A stretch of 64,000 bases of DNA, taken from positions 372,001 to 436,000 of the forward strand of contig CBDFMS010000023.1 of assembly GCA_965249735.1 (NCBI GenBank). Reading direction: 5' to 3'. Under the pieces are notes generated by a model. That model made no database searches. It worked only from the letters and a program-made list of their open reading frames with translations, and had not been told where the DNA came from. How positions within the stretch are numbered: the stretch's first letter is position 1; every line of letters begins with the position of its first letter. Both the position numbers and the translations under genes were made by a program. The DNA comes from JANQSS01 sp965249735. GTDB taxonomy: Bacteria; Bacteroidota; Bacteroidia; Chitinophagales; Saprospiraceae. Shown one piece after another: positions 25,466-35,619 of this stretch.

Positions 25466-27673
25466 TTATTTAACTGACAATCGAAGCACCGAACAATTAG
25501 CACCATCAGCGAATTTGTCTTTTTCGGTACGCAACATTGTATCCAGTCGACTGCTTTTTATCGGTGTACCGATGATTAATAAATCAAAAGCCGCAGATGC
25601 CTTGGCAATGGTACGAACGGGCTCATCACTAATTAGAACCAGTACCTTGGCGCTTGCTTTGGTATCAACTAACAATTGTTCAGAGGCTTTACGTTGATCT
25701 TCTATTTCTTGAACTGAAGCCTCCTGTTTCACCACACGGACCAAACTAATATCAGCTTTATAAAATATGGCAATTCGATCACAAGCTTCCATAAAAGCCG
25801 GGTCGTGTCGCCCGGGAGCGAGCGCCACTAGAATTTTCCGGATATATCGAACGCCATTATCTTTGAATAAGGCAAAATTAGAATCGATGTGAGTAACAAG
25901 CCAGCCGATCGGATTACTAATAAACAACCCTTTACTTGATTTACCATCCCAGCCCGCTACTAACCAATTGCAATTCGTTTGTTCACTAATGTCATGAATG
26001 GTTCCCACTAAGTCATGCGTCACGGCACTCTCAACATCAACGGCGATCTCTCGTTCCGAAGACATTGCCTTGATTCGGCGATTCACTGAAGATATGATAA
26101 GATTTTCTTCTTCAACCAGCGCATCCAATGATGTAATATCCGGCACTTCTTTCAAATGCACGACTTGCACGACATGACCGTGTGCCAAAGCGGCCCCCAT
26201 CTCAACCAACATTTCAGTTGATCGTTCATTTCCAAATAACGGTACGACTGACCCTGCTTTGTCCGTCAATATACCATCAAAATTTCTAAGATCTTTGTCA
26301 ACATGTTCACCAATTTTTTCATTTTCAAGAGCCAATTCTTCCTGGGATTTTCTGTACAATAAATATGAAGCTGATCTTCTACCATAATTTCTAAAAATTC
26401 CACTCCGTTGTGCATTCAATCTCCCATAGAAAAAATATACCGTTGCTCCTATTAAAATTATAATCACAGCAGCCATCACTGCCATACCTCCTAATACGAT
26501 CAATAATCCCAACCCTGATAATATGCCAAATATTTGCATCCAGGGATAAAGTGGAGATTTATACGCTGGTTCATACCATTGGACAGCCGTCTCACGAAAG
26601 ACGATCACACAGCCATTGACCAACATAAACATCATGACTTTAAATGCACTGGCTAGTTTGGCTATTTTTTCGACGTCCATAAAGGATATGACCACTGCCA
26701 TGACCCCACAGGTGATAATTATGGTTGTAACAGGAGTCAGAAATTTAGGGTGCAATTTTTTTAAGAAGGGTGGTAATAATTTATCGCGACTCATCGCGAA
26801 CGGAAATCGTGAAGCTGCTAACACGCCAGAATTAGCCATTGACATCAATGTAACCACGCCCAAAACAGCAGCCGCCATACCCACGTATTTTCCGCCAAGT
26901 AGTTCAGCGATAGTATAAATTGGTTTGATGTTAGTGGTTAATTCGTCAAGAGGTACATTACCGGCTAGTGTAAATGTTACCGCTGTATAAATAAATGTAA
27001 TTAAAAGCAGTGCCGTAATCATGGCTATTGGAAGATTGCGATTCGGATTTTTAATTTCCTCGGCAATTGCAGCCACTTTTGTGACACCGGCATAAGATAC
27101 AAATACAAAGGCTGCGGCTGATGCCAATCCCAATCCACCATGCGTAAAGGCAGGCTTTAATTTTAACGGGTCGACTGCAGGTATTCCAAAAAGTAGCAAT
27201 AGCCCCAATCCAATCAAACTGATACTGACGACGACAATTTGAACATTGCCCACTTTTTTCACCCCTAAAATATTTAACATCAAGATGAACAGCAAGAACA
27301 CGAGTGCCACACCCCGAAGTGGAACATAAGCCAATACCGCTAAGTAAGCTCCAAAACCGACTAAAGCAAACGAGCTTTTCAACAACAAGGACAGCCATAA
27401 TCCGATCCCAGAAATAGTGCCAAATAATGGACCAAAAGCACGTTCAATATACACGTAGGTTCCACCCGAAGTAGGCATCGCTGTTGCTAGTTCAGATTTC
27501 GAAAGAGCCGCAGGTAAGACGCATATGCCGGCCAACAGATAAGCCAGCCATACAGAAGGCCCGGTTTTTGCAGCAGCGAGACCGGGTAGTACGAAGATGC
27601 CACTACCCAACATGCCCCCGATGCCGATCGCAATGACTGACCATAAGGATAAACTTCGTTCCAATTTCTTCAT
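25466..27673 (-). CDS. APC-family amino acid permease with C-terminal universal stress domains
   Basis: A 735-residue protein. Residues about 8-430 are an APC-superfamily permease with about 12 helices; the first carries IGIGGMLGSGIFVLPGLAA, the G-S/A-G-I substrate motif. Residues about 465-735 are cytoplasmic and contain two universal-stress-protein-like halves: one around VVPLFGNERSTEMLVEMGAALA with NWLVAGWDG, and one from RKILVALAPGRHDPAFMEACDRIA to LLIIGTPIKSSRLDTML. APC-USP fusions of this size are widespread in bacteria and archaea. The USP part probably senses nucleotides and tunes transport (inference). The amino-acid substrate is unknown. The gene stands alone between convergent and divergent neighbours. 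Confidence 0.9.
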   Translation of the reverse strand: MKKLERSLSLWSVIAIGIGGMLGSGIFVLPGLAAAKTGPSVWLAYLLAGICVLPAALSKSELATAMPTSGGTYVYIERAFGPLFGTISGIGLWLSLLLKSSFALVGFGAYLAVLAYVPLRGVALVFLLFILMLNILGVKKVGNVQIVVVSISLIGLGLLLLFGIPAVDPLKLKPAFTHGGLGLASAAAFVFVSYAGVTKVAAIAEEIKNPNRNLPIAMITALLLITFIYTAVTFTLAGNVPLDELTTNIKPIYTIAELLGGKYVGMAAAVLGVVTLMSMANSGVLAASRFPFAMSRDKLLPPFLKKLHPKFLTPVTTIIITCGVMAVVISFMDVEKIAKLASAFKVMMFMLVNGCVIVFRETAVQWYEPAYKSPLYPWMQIFGILSGLGLLIVLGGMAVMAAVIIILIGATVYFFYGRLNAQRSGIFRNYGRRSASYLLYRKSQEELALENEKIGEHVDKDLRNFDGILTDKAGSVVPLFGNERSTEMLVEMGAALAHGHVVQVVHLKEVPDITSLDALVEEENLIISSVNRRIKAMSSEREIAVDVESAVTHDLVGTIHDISEQTNCNWLVAGWDGKSSKGLFISNPIGWLVTHIDSNFALFKDNGVRYIRKILVALAPGRHDPAFMEACDRIAIFYKADISLVRVVKQEASVQEIEDQRKASEQLLVDTKASAKVLVLISDEPVRTIAKASAAFDLLIIGTPIKSSRLDTMLRTEKDKFADGANCSVLRLSVK

Positions 27674-27961
27674 GCCGTCACGATGATAGGCAAAGCATTT
27701 GACTTCATCGCTTTATCGACCAATAATAGATCATCATGACATGCGCACTGTCATATTCATCACAAGGTTAATGACATTCTGGTGATTGACGGCACACGAA
27801 TAAGGAGTAGCCCGAAAGAACGCGCAGGCTATCCATTAAATGTAGGTAAGATATGAACGCCCAAGATTTGGTTTAATGTAAACAATTTGACATTCCCGCT
27901 GTTTAATTTTTTCGCACTGAATCGTCCTATCTTCATAGATATCAACCATCAAACCAAATTC

Positions 27962-28834
27962 ATGAAAAATTTACATTTTAATCTATTGTTGTTGATTGCA
28001 GGGATAGTTTTCGTTGGATTGTCTACAAGTTGCAACGACGCCAGCTATAAATCTTCGCCTAATGATGCTGAGAAACCAGTTGAATCGAAGGAAAAGATAA
28101 CCTACGACACAAATTCTCCCAGGAGTATGCTTTTGGCTATGCAAGAAGCTTGCGGAGGAGTAAACAGACTAAGATCATTGCATGACGTTGAATACGATTA
28201 TGAATATGCTTCTCCTGATGGCAAAAAAGATATTTCCAAAGAACGGTATATTTTTAACAATGAAATATCATGGGCAAATTACACTGTACATGAAATAAAT
28301 GTATCGCCCGAATTAGAAGGTAATATTGTACAATATTATGATGGCAAGAATGCTTTTGTTTATAACAATGGAAAACCACTTGACGATCCTGCCATTGTAG
28401 GAACTGGACAATTTTTACGAATGGCCAATTATATGTGGTTTAATATGATGTTTAAATTGACGGATCCCGGAATTATTTATAAATATGAAGGGCAGGAAGA
28501 ACTCGATGGCACTTCATTCGATGTGGTTTATGTGACGTATGACCCTGAAGTCACTGGCAAGGAACAGAATGACATTTTTATTTTATATATGAATCCCAAA
28601 AGCCATATGGTTGAGAGATTCAAATTTTCATTACCTACATTTGGCGTCATGGACCCCGTATTACATGCCCAATTGACATATACTGAAATTGACGGGATAC
28701 AAATCATCACAAGGAGAATCATGACAAGTCCTTCACCTGATGGAACTAAAATGGTACCTATGGTAGATCAACAAGTGTCTAATGTCAAATTTAATAATGG
28801 ATTTACCGCCGAACAATTAAGTAAAGAAATCTAA
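27962..28834 (+). CDS. Lipoprotein of unknown function, LolA-like fold suspected
   Basis: A 290-residue predicted lipoprotein from the ATG at 27962 (lipobox STSC, Cys about 24). The frame is open 25 codons further upstream but that would place residues before the leader. After a charged linker comes a region of long antiparallel strands (VEYDYEYASPDGKKDISKERYIF; NIVQYYDGKNAFVYNNGKPL; DGTSFDVVYVTYDPEV; DIFILYMNPKSHMVERFKF), the rhythm of LolA/outer-membrane lipoprotein-sorting-like half-barrels. Proteins of this look are common in Bacteroidota without known function. Envelope location is inferred from the lipobox. Confidence 0.7.
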   Translation: MKNLHFNLLLLIAGIVFVGLSTSCNDASYKSSPNDAEKPVESKEKITYDTNSPRSMLLAMQEACGGVNRLRSLHDVEYDYEYASPDGKKDISKERYIFNNEISWANYTVHEINVSPELEGNIVQYYDGKNAFVYNNGKPLDDPAIVGTGQFLRMANYMWFNMMFKLTDPGIIYKYEGQEELDGTSFDVVYVTYDPEVTGKEQNDIFILYMNPKSHMVERFKFSLPTFGVMDPVLHAQLTYTEIDGIQIITRRIMTSPSPDGTKMVPMVDQQVSNVKFNNGFTAEQLSKEI

Positions 28835-29131
28835 TTTTAATCAGTAACTAATTGAAGGATTGCAACACAGTGCAATGTTAAGCAGACCATTTTTAAAATA
28901 ATACCTTTATATATATCTGAAGATTTATTCAATTCAACTACATAATGAAAATGGCCTGTGATTCATACAAAGTCAAATGGCATTGACAATTTCACCTTTT
29001 GATTGAGAGTCATCAGTTCATGAAAGAAAATTCTCTGCTCTCCGGATCATAACCTTCCTGCAGGGAATTCAATGTTGGTTTGGTTTAATATTAAAATGAT
29101 AATGTACTCTTACATTTTATATTCTACCCGA

Positions 29132-29791
29132 TTAAATCGGTGCGTCAGGTGGTATACAGACTTTGCCACTCAATTTAAATGTTGTCAAGCCTTTTGGTAC
29201 AAAGACTTCTTCTCCATCGAGATAAAATACCGGACATAATTCGCGTCCGAAAAAACGCAATACACCTTTCATTTGTAATTTTCCGGTAATGCCTTCAAAG
29301 TCACCACAACCGCCAATAATTCTTATGGCATCCCTCATATTACAACATGTAGGATCCGTTCCCGGTGAACATACGGCTTGATCTTCTGTCCAGAATGCAC
29401 TTCCGTTGTTCTTAACAAATTGGTGACAAAGTTTCATTTTAATTGAGCCCCCAGTGAGTATGGTTCCTTGATCCTGATTTGACCAGGTCATAATACAGCG
29501 CATGATACCTTCATGTTCTCCTAATGTCATTGGAAAACTCATGATACCAAAATTACATTGGTCGCGAACGGTCACCGGGCAATCATATGGTGACGAAATA
29601 CAGGCACATCCAAGTTCAATGTCTTCCTCTTGTATTCTGAGGTTAAAACAATTTCTTACAGGTTTAGCACGCTCTTGTGCCTCCTGGAACATCAATTCAT
29701 CGTCAGCAATCAACGAATCCTCCTCACAGGAATACAAACCGACGATCAACAAGGCAAGAACAGCTAACAGAAAAATTTTTAGATATTTCAT
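29132..29791 (-). CDS. Cysteine-rich lipoprotein of unknown function
   Basis: A 219-residue predicted lipoprotein (lipobox GLYSC, Cys about 22). The mature part has about 14 Cys, probably disulfide bonded. A C-terminal segment, RIIGGCGDFEGITGKLQMKGVL, resembles the 'GGsGrFedAsGw' motif of the lipoprotein triplet at 37-38.8 kb and of allene-oxide-cyclase-like barrels; the similarity is short, so the fold is only suspected. The gene is alone, with long intergenic stretches on both sides. Confidence 0.65.
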   Translation of the reverse strand: MKYLKIFLLAVLALLIVGLYSCEEDSLIADDELMFQEAQERAKPVRNCFNLRIQEEDIELGCACISSPYDCPVTVRDQCNFGIMSFPMTLGEHEGIMRCIMTWSNQDQGTILTGGSIKMKLCHQFVKNNGSAFWTEDQAVCSPGTDPTCCNMRDAIRIIGGCGDFEGITGKLQMKGVLRFFGRELCPVFYLDGEEVFVPKGLTTFKLSGKVCIPPDAPI

Positions 29792-30245
29792 TTTACTAAA
29801 TTTTAATGTTAAACAAATAATAATAAAACACTATGCCTCGCAGAAACATGCTAAACCATGAATTTTGATATTTTGGTGAGTTGTTATATTTGACTGAGTT
29901 CAGATGAAGTCCGCCATCCTCAATCATGTCAAGCAACCTCCAAAATATAGTTAGTCGAACACCCTCCTCCGGTTACATATTACTTAATAAAGCACTTTTT
30001 CACGAGATTTGAAATGACTTGAATCAGACAATGTGATAACCTTTACTATTAAAAAAGCTAACACAGGTCATTGAATTGAAAGACAAACCTGGTATACAAG
30101 ATGCAGGACAGATTATTCAAACAATCTTGCTTATGTGCCCGGACACATAGTGATCATTCGAATTTCACGACTTGTTCCATTCAGCACCCCTTCATTTGCC
30201 CGACGTGTCCATGGCTAATGAAAATTTCGATGTAATTTGAGCAGT
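29792..30245. other. Intergenic, no gene seen
   Basis: About 450 bases upstream of both the minus-strand lipoprotein gene and the SRPBCC gene, so it should hold two divergent promoters. I see no clear coding frame, RNA gene or repeat. The 297-base stretch 28835-29131 on the other side of the lipoprotein gene is likewise empty. Confidence 0.4.
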
Positions 30246-30695
30246 ATGAACGAAGCACTCGAAACTATCATCGTGTCACAAGGTTTCAATGCCAAGGCCC
30301 ATACCATCTGGGAGGCCATTACACGAGTTGACCAAATGAGGCTTTGGTTCTTCGATAATATAACATCGTTTGAACCCATAGTTGGATTTGAAACCAAATT
30401 TAATGTCCTATCCGGAGATAGAAATTTTATACACTTGTGGAAGATCACTGAAGTAATACCAAATAAGAAGATCGCCTGTAACTGGAAATATGACGATATC
30501 GCGGGCGATTCTGAAGTTTCGTTCGAATTGATTGAAGATAGTGACCTGACTCTGTTAAAGCTCACTCATACCATCCTCCAACCATTTCCTGATAATATTC
30601 CGGAATTTGAACGGAACAGTGGTGTAGCCGGTTGGAATTATTTTATAAAGGACAGACTAAAATCTTTTCTGGACAAACAAATGCAAGTGACTTAA
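30246..30695 (+). CDS. SRPBCC (AHSA1/START-like) domain protein
   Basis: A 149-residue single-domain protein. The opening TIIVSQGFNAKAHTIWEAITRVDQMRLWF is the standard first strand-helix of Aha1-C-terminal/START-like proteins (AHSA1 family), followed by GFETKFNV, HLWKITEVIPNKKIACNWKYDD and a long C-terminal helix (AGWNYFIKDRLKSFL). The fold forms a hydrophobic ligand cavity; ligand unknown. The ATG at 30246 is used; a TTG nine bases upstream is equally open. Cytoplasmic. A DoxX-like gene follows 81 bases downstream. Confidence 0.82.
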   Translation: MNEALETIIVSQGFNAKAHTIWEAITRVDQMRLWFFDNITSFEPIVGFETKFNVLSGDRNFIHLWKITEVIPNKKIACNWKYDDIAGDSEVSFELIEDSDLTLLKLTHTILQPFPDNIPEFERNSGVAGWNYFIKDRLKSFLDKQMQVT

Positions 30696-30776
30696 TTTTG
30701 ATCATTGTCCTTTGAAATTAATTGATAATTCGACAAATTAATGAATCTAATATAAATACCAAAAGAAATAAACTAC

Positions 30777-31145
30777 GTGAAACAAAAAACAAATAAATTA
30801 GTATACCTCGTTTCCACAGGTTTGATTACGGCCCTTATGCTCATGTCTGCAGGCATGTATATTTTCTATCACGAGATGGTCAGCGAGATATTTATAAGAT
30901 TGGGATACCCGACCTATATAATATATCCACTGGCTGCAGTAAAAATCCTGGGTTTAATCGCGATATGGACGAAAAAATCACAAACACTTAAAGAATGGGC
31001 TTATGCCGGATTTTTCTTCGATTTTGTATTAGCTCTGGCTGCCCACCTTCATGCGCAAGATGGCGAATTCAGCTTCGCTTTAATTGCAATTATACTCATC
31101 CTAATCTCATATGTTACTGAGAAATCCGGCTCGTCCGATGCATGA
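30777..31145 (+). CDS. DoxX-like small membrane protein
   Basis: A 122-residue protein with four membrane segments (about 10-28, 45-63, 73-90, 97-115), starting at GTG. The motif YPLAAVKILGLIAIW and FFFDFVLALAAHLHAQDG match the DoxX-like (DoxX_2) family of short integral membrane proteins. Function in the family is unclear, with links to quinone or thiol chemistry in some members. It follows the SRPBCC gene and precedes the sdh operon by 83 bases. Confidence 0.75.
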   Translation: MKQKTNKLVYLVSTGLITALMLMSAGMYIFYHEMVSEIFIRLGYPTYIIYPLAAVKILGLIAIWTKKSQTLKEWAYAGFFFDFVLALAAHLHAQDGEFSFALIAIILILISYVTEKSGSSDA

Positions 31146-31228
31146 GCTTTATTTAAATTAAGTTTTTTACTAAATTGTAGGCGATTAATCCGGCACACTC
31201 CATAAAATCAAACTAACTTTTTCAACCT

Positions 31229-32083
31229 ATGTCTTCAAAAGCTTCTATTGACATTACCTCCAGTGGTTTTGCACAAACCTTACGTACGGATAGATGGTGG
31301 CTATATCCGGGACTTGTTCTATTTGGCCTGGTCAGTTTTTTAATTTATGGATTCTGGTCAGCCTGGCAGGCTGATTTTTACTGGTATAGCGCCGGACAAG
31401 AAGGCTTTGGCGGATATCTTGCTCCATTCTATTCACCATTACTCTTTATTAAAGAGGGCGTAGCCGGAGCCGCACCAATGGAACATGCCTTATTTGGAGC
31501 ATGGCCATCCTGGTGGCCATCGTGGATACCACCCTCCCCTTCACTATTAATCCTGGCCGTTCCCGGAATTTTCAGATTCACCTGCTATTACTACAGAAAA
31601 GCATATTATAGAGCATTTACAGGCACACCTCCTGCCTGTGCCGTTGGCGCCCTGCCACGAAAGCGCAAAAGCGGATACAAAGGTGAGACAGGACTCATGT
31701 TGGTCCAAAACGTCCACCGCATCACTATGTATTTTGCAATGATTTACATCGTCGTCTTTTTCTACGATGCCTACCTCTCCTTTTTCAGAGGAGGAGAATT
31801 CGGTGTAGGTGTAGGTAGCATACTATTATTAGGAAACCCCATTTTATTAGCCAGTTATTCATTTGGATGTCATTCGATCCGGCATTTGATCGGAGGAAGT
31901 CGCGATTGTTACTCGTGCGGCATGATTGGAAATGTCTCACATGAAACAGGAAAGGCAGCAAGCTGGCTGAATCGCCGGCATGAGCTATTTGCATGGCTGA
32001 GTTTAATCTGGATCATGATCGCTGATTTTTATGTCCGCATGGTTTCAATGGGTTATATCACCGATTTGAATACCTGGGCTTAA
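31229..32083 (+). CDS. sdhC: Succinate dehydrogenase/fumarate reductase membrane subunit
   Basis: A 284-residue membrane protein with five hydrophobic segments (about 24-45, 102-120, 165-185, 192-212, 250-272). Several His residues lie at helix ends (NVHRITMYF, GCHSIRHLIGG, RHELFAWL) and could ligate heme b. It directly precedes flavoprotein and iron-sulfur genes, which identifies it as the cytochrome b/anchor subunit. A single 284-residue anchor is larger than the usual 200-230-residue SdhC of Bacteroidota. It recalls, from memory, the large anchors of the actinobacterial Sdh1-type complexes. Inner membrane; passes electrons to or from quinone. Confidence 0.78.
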   Translation: MSSKASIDITSSGFAQTLRTDRWWLYPGLVLFGLVSFLIYGFWSAWQADFYWYSAGQEGFGGYLAPFYSPLLFIKEGVAGAAPMEHALFGAWPSWWPSWIPPSPSLLILAVPGIFRFTCYYYRKAYYRAFTGTPPACAVGALPRKRKSGYKGETGLMLVQNVHRITMYFAMIYIVVFFYDAYLSFFRGGEFGVGVGSILLLGNPILLASYSFGCHSIRHLIGGSRDCYSCGMIGNVSHETGKAASWLNRRHELFAWLSLIWIMIADFYVRMVSMGYITDLNTWA

Positions 32084-32102
32084 TCAAAACAAACAAAGGA
32101 AT

Positions 32103-33959
32103 ATGTTAGATATATCAGAAATAAAGACCATCGAGCACGATGTCCTGATTGTGGGCGCCGGTGGTGCAGGCCTTAGCGCTGCAATCGAAGCTTCAGCTCA
32201 GGGATTGAGCACAGGCATCGTTATGAAATCACTGTTGGGTAAGGCGCATACCGTCATGGCTGAAGGAGGCATGGCAGCTGCCCTGGCAAATGTAGATGAA
32301 CGCGACCATTGGAAAATTCATTTTCGTGACACCATGCGCGGGGGAAAATTCCTCAATGTATGGCGTATGGTTGAGCTACATGCGAAAATCGCTCCGGAAA
32401 GGGTACGTCTGCTGGAAGAATGGGGAGCAGTTTTTGACCGCACAAAAAATGGATTGATCAATCAGCGCAATTTTGGTGGACACAGGTACCCCCGACTTGC
32501 CCATGTCGGCGATCGCACCGGACTGGAAATGATCCGAACATTGCAAGATCATGGTATTCACCAGGGAATTCAGGCCTATATGGAGTGTACTGCCCTGGAC
32601 TTGCTAAAGGATCAGAACGGAGAGGTATGCGGCATCGTATGTATGTGGCGTGAAACCGGAACCTTCACAATTTTCAAGGCCAAATCAATAATTTTCGCAA
32701 CCGGAGGAGGTGGAAAAGCCTGGGATGTCACTTCTAATTCATGGGAATATACAGGTGATGGTTATGCTATGGCCTATGAAGCCGGAGCTGAGTTGATGGA
32801 TCTTGAATTCAACCAGTTTCATCCTACAGGCATGGTCTGGCCCTTATCGGTAAAAGGTATTCTGGTCACAGAAAGTGTTCGAGGTGAAGGCGGCATCCTC
32901 CTGAACAATGAGGGGACCCGTTTTATGTTCAATTACATTCCTGAACGCTTTCGATCTGAAACGGCTGATACGGAAGAAGAAGCAGCAAGATGGTTGGCAG
33001 GCGATCAAAGTGCCCGGCGACCACCCGAGCTTCTCACACGAGATGTGGTAGCACGTGCGATCAACGATGAAGTAAAAGCAGGAAGAGGCTCAACCCATGG
33101 TGGTGCATATCTCAACATAGCCACCCAACGAAGCGCTGAGGATATCAAGAAGAAATTACCTTCCATGTATCACCAATTTAAGGTGTTGGCAGAATTGGAT
33201 ATTACTAAAGAACCGATGGAAGTGGGGCCAACCTGCCATTATTTTATGGGAGGAATTCGCGTAGACGCAGATACCACAATGAGTTCAATCCCCGGACTAT
33301 TTGCCTGCGGTGAATGTGCGGCAGGTATGCACGGAGCGAATCGCCTTGGTGGAAATTCACTTTCTGACCTGCTTGTCTTTGGTTATTTAGCCGGTAAAAA
33401 CGCAGCTGAATACGCAAGAAACAAAGCCTCACATTCAGCTATTGATCCACAACAGGCAAGTAATATAATTCAAAGCGCTACACAAATATTAAATCGCGAA
33501 TCCGGCGCAAATCCATATCTACTGCATGAAGAATTGGAACAAAATATGCAATTGAATGTCGGCATCATCAGAGAGCAAGGCCAACTTCAAAAAGGCATCG
33601 ACGAACTGGAAAAAATTAAAGAGGCATACAAAACAGTAAAGGCAAAAGGAACAAGTCAATTTAATCCCGGTTGGCATGAAGCACTTGGCATGCGCAATCT
33701 TTTGATTACAGCTGAAGCCGTATCTCGGGCCGCATTAATGCGAGAAGAAAGCAGAGGCGCGCATACACGGTCAGACTTCCCGGGAGAACAAGCGCATTGG
33801 CACAAATACAATATTGTAACATCCAAAGGCAGTGACGGAACAATGCAATTAAATAAAGTAGAACGACCCGCCCCTGATCCTGAATTGGAACGAATCGCTA
33901 AATCCACTATAGAAGATCTTGAAATGGAAATAGTAAAAGAACGAGAAAAAAATAATTAA
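32103..33959 (+). CDS. sdhA: Succinate dehydrogenase/fumarate reductase flavoprotein subunit
   Basis: A 618-residue flavoprotein. FAD-binding GAGGAGLSAAIEA is at about residues 18-30; the segment KAHTVMAEGGMAAAL (about 47-61) contains the His expected to bind FAD covalently. Further marks are FATGGGGKAWDVTSNS, EFNQFHPTGMVWP, TESVRGEGGILLNNEG and the C-terminal NRLGGNSLSDLLVFG. It oxidises succinate to fumarate, or the reverse, at the cytoplasmic face. It starts 19 bases after the membrane subunit gene and is followed 68 bases later by the iron-sulfur subunit. All catalytic features seem present. Confidence 0.93.
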   Translation: MLDISEIKTIEHDVLIVGAGGAGLSAAIEASAQGLSTGIVMKSLLGKAHTVMAEGGMAAALANVDERDHWKIHFRDTMRGGKFLNVWRMVELHAKIAPERVRLLEEWGAVFDRTKNGLINQRNFGGHRYPRLAHVGDRTGLEMIRTLQDHGIHQGIQAYMECTALDLLKDQNGEVCGIVCMWRETGTFTIFKAKSIIFATGGGGKAWDVTSNSWEYTGDGYAMAYEAGAELMDLEFNQFHPTGMVWPLSVKGILVTESVRGEGGILLNNEGTRFMFNYIPERFRSETADTEEEAARWLAGDQSARRPPELLTRDVVARAINDEVKAGRGSTHGGAYLNIATQRSAEDIKKKLPSMYHQFKVLAELDITKEPMEVGPTCHYFMGGIRVDADTTMSSIPGLFACGECAAGMHGANRLGGNSLSDLLVFGYLAGKNAAEYARNKASHSAIDPQQASNIIQSATQILNRESGANPYLLHEELEQNMQLNVGIIREQGQLQKGIDELEKIKEAYKTVKAKGTSQFNPGWHEALGMRNLLITAEAVSRAALMREESRGAHTRSDFPGEQAHWHKYNIVTSKGSDGTMQLNKVERPAPDPELERIAKSTIEDLEMEIVKEREKNN

Positions 33960-34027
33960 AATTAATATTCCCGAATTTTACTTAGCAACTAAATATTAAA
34001 TAATACCAACTTCTAACTCGAATAATA

Positions 34028-34804
34028 ATGGCGAAAAGAAAATTTCAAATCTACATGGGAGACAATGACAGAGGAGAATTGGTTAATTTCGAAACAGAAG
34101 TTAAAGAAGGCATGGTTGTTCTGGATGTCATTCACAAAATCCAGGCTGAACAAGCCAACGATATGGCTGTACGTTGGAATTGCAAGGCCGGAAAATGCGG
34201 ATCCTGCAGTATGGAAATCAACGGGAAACCTAAACTTGCCTGTATGACCCGGATGAATGAATACAGCACCGATGAAACCATTATGGTGACACCATTAAAA
34301 ACGTTTCCTATTATTAAAGATCTGGTCACTGACGTATCCTGGAATTACGAACAAAACAAACGAATAAAATCGGTTAATCTTGCACCTGAAGCAAAAACTG
34401 CGAAAGGCTATGTGATGTATCAGAAGGACGTTGACAGGGTTCAGGAGTTTCGAAAATGTATCGAATGCTATCTATGCCAAAATGTATGTCATGTTCTCCG
34501 GGACCACGATAAAAAAGATGTTTTCGTTGGACCTCGGTTTATGATTCGGGTAGCCAGTCTGGAAATGCACCCACTTGATATTGAAGATCGAATTCCGGAA
34601 TTGAAAAATGACTTTGGTTCGGGCATGTGTAACATCACCAAATGCTGTACCGATGTATGTCCGGAACATATAAACCTCACCGACAATGCCATTATTCCAC
34701 TTAAAGAACGTGTCGTCGATCGCTTTTACGATCCCGTGACCATGCTTCGACGAAAATTGTTTGGTCCGCGTAAAAAGAAACTACCACCGATTAAACATCA
34801 ATAG
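34028..34804 (+). CDS. sdhB: Succinate dehydrogenase/fumarate reductase iron-sulfur subunit
   Basis: A 258-residue protein with all three clusters visible. The [2Fe-2S] plant-type ferredoxin motif is CKAGKCGSCSMEINGKPKLAC (about residues 56-76). CIECYLCQNVC (about 142-152) and CNITKCCTDVCPEH (about 201-214) supply the [4Fe-4S] and [3Fe-4S] clusters. It links the flavoprotein to the membrane anchor. Gene order anchor-flavoprotein-iron-sulfur (C-A-B) is complete. The Cys-rich spacing with PRFMIRVASLEMHPLD is the non-classical form found in Bacteroidota and actinobacteria. Confidence 0.92.
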   Translation: MAKRKFQIYMGDNDRGELVNFETEVKEGMVVLDVIHKIQAEQANDMAVRWNCKAGKCGSCSMEINGKPKLACMTRMNEYSTDETIMVTPLKTFPIIKDLVTDVSWNYEQNKRIKSVNLAPEAKTAKGYVMYQKDVDRVQEFRKCIECYLCQNVCHVLRDHDKKDVFVGPRFMIRVASLEMHPLDIEDRIPELKNDFGSGMCNITKCCTDVCPEHINLTDNAIIPLKERVVDRFYDPVTMLRRKLFGPRKKKLPPIKHQ

Positions 34805-34840
34805 GTCAGCAACAAAGAAGAGTAAGAAAAATTGGGCAAC

Positions 34841-35344
34841 CTACACATCTAAAAATGCCTGGACACGATCTTCATCCTGAGAAGGAGCCAGATTAAATTC
34901 CTGAATTCTTCGAACACAAGCATTCCATCGCAATACGGCATTTTGATTGTCATCCGGCTGAATTCGCTCTGCTTCTTCATAATACGTCATCGCATTGCGG
35001 TAATATTCGTAGGCGATGTACTTTACTCGGGGCGTCTTTCGCTTCAGTGATGCTTTTCCGGCTCGTTCTGCAATGATCCCACGGTAGTACTTGTGTTCGT
35101 ATTCACTTGTAAGCTGGGTACACAGATTTCGCGCCTCAGACTCAGAAGTCCCGGTGTTCAATCCAAATTGATCACTGATTGCAAGAATAAGATAAGATGT
35201 GGCCCGCTGATGCGTAGGTTCAACCTTCAGTATGTCCCTACAAATACTTTCAGCCTGCCAGGGTTCATTTAACAATCGATAGTGTTTGGCTTTGACTAAA
35301 GCAGAGGGAATCGACTCGGTGGACAGTAGTTTAAGTTCTAACAT
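34841..35344 (-). CDS. TPR-like helical protein
   Basis: A 167-residue, helix-rich protein starting at the ATG at 35344 (MLELKLLSTESIP); six more upstream codons are open. The segment ALVKAKHYRLLNEPWQAESICRDILKVEPTHQRATSYLILA is a clear tetratricopeptide-type repeat, and KYIAYEYYRNAMTYYEEAERIQPDDNQ is a second. It has no signal peptide or membrane segment, so is probably cytoplasmic. A scaffold role is inferred from the fold only. It is convergent with the sdh operon. Confidence 0.7.
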   Translation of the reverse strand: MLELKLLSTESIPSALVKAKHYRLLNEPWQAESICRDILKVEPTHQRATSYLILAISDQFGLNTGTSESEARNLCTQLTSEYEHKYYRGIIAERAGKASLKRKTPRVKYIAYEYYRNAMTYYEEAERIQPDDNQNAVLRWNACVRRIQEFNLAPSQDEDRVQAFLDV

Positions 35345-35619
35345 GACAATAAAGTTAATCAACTAACAGAATTTTCTGTGCTATGAATATACAAACTTAT
35401 TGGCTGTTCTTAAAACCATGAAACAGAGATAAAACTTCATCCATCATCATTTAAAACCGTATTGAACTTCAATGAAGGCATGGTTGCAGAAACCCCTTAC
35501 CCACTCCTTGTCATTTGTCAGGTTAATATTTAGATTCGTATGTTTGGAAAACAGGCAATCTCTGACGACGAATTTGTTCATCGCGGGATCAATAAGTCGC
35601 ATAATATTCAACAATACCA

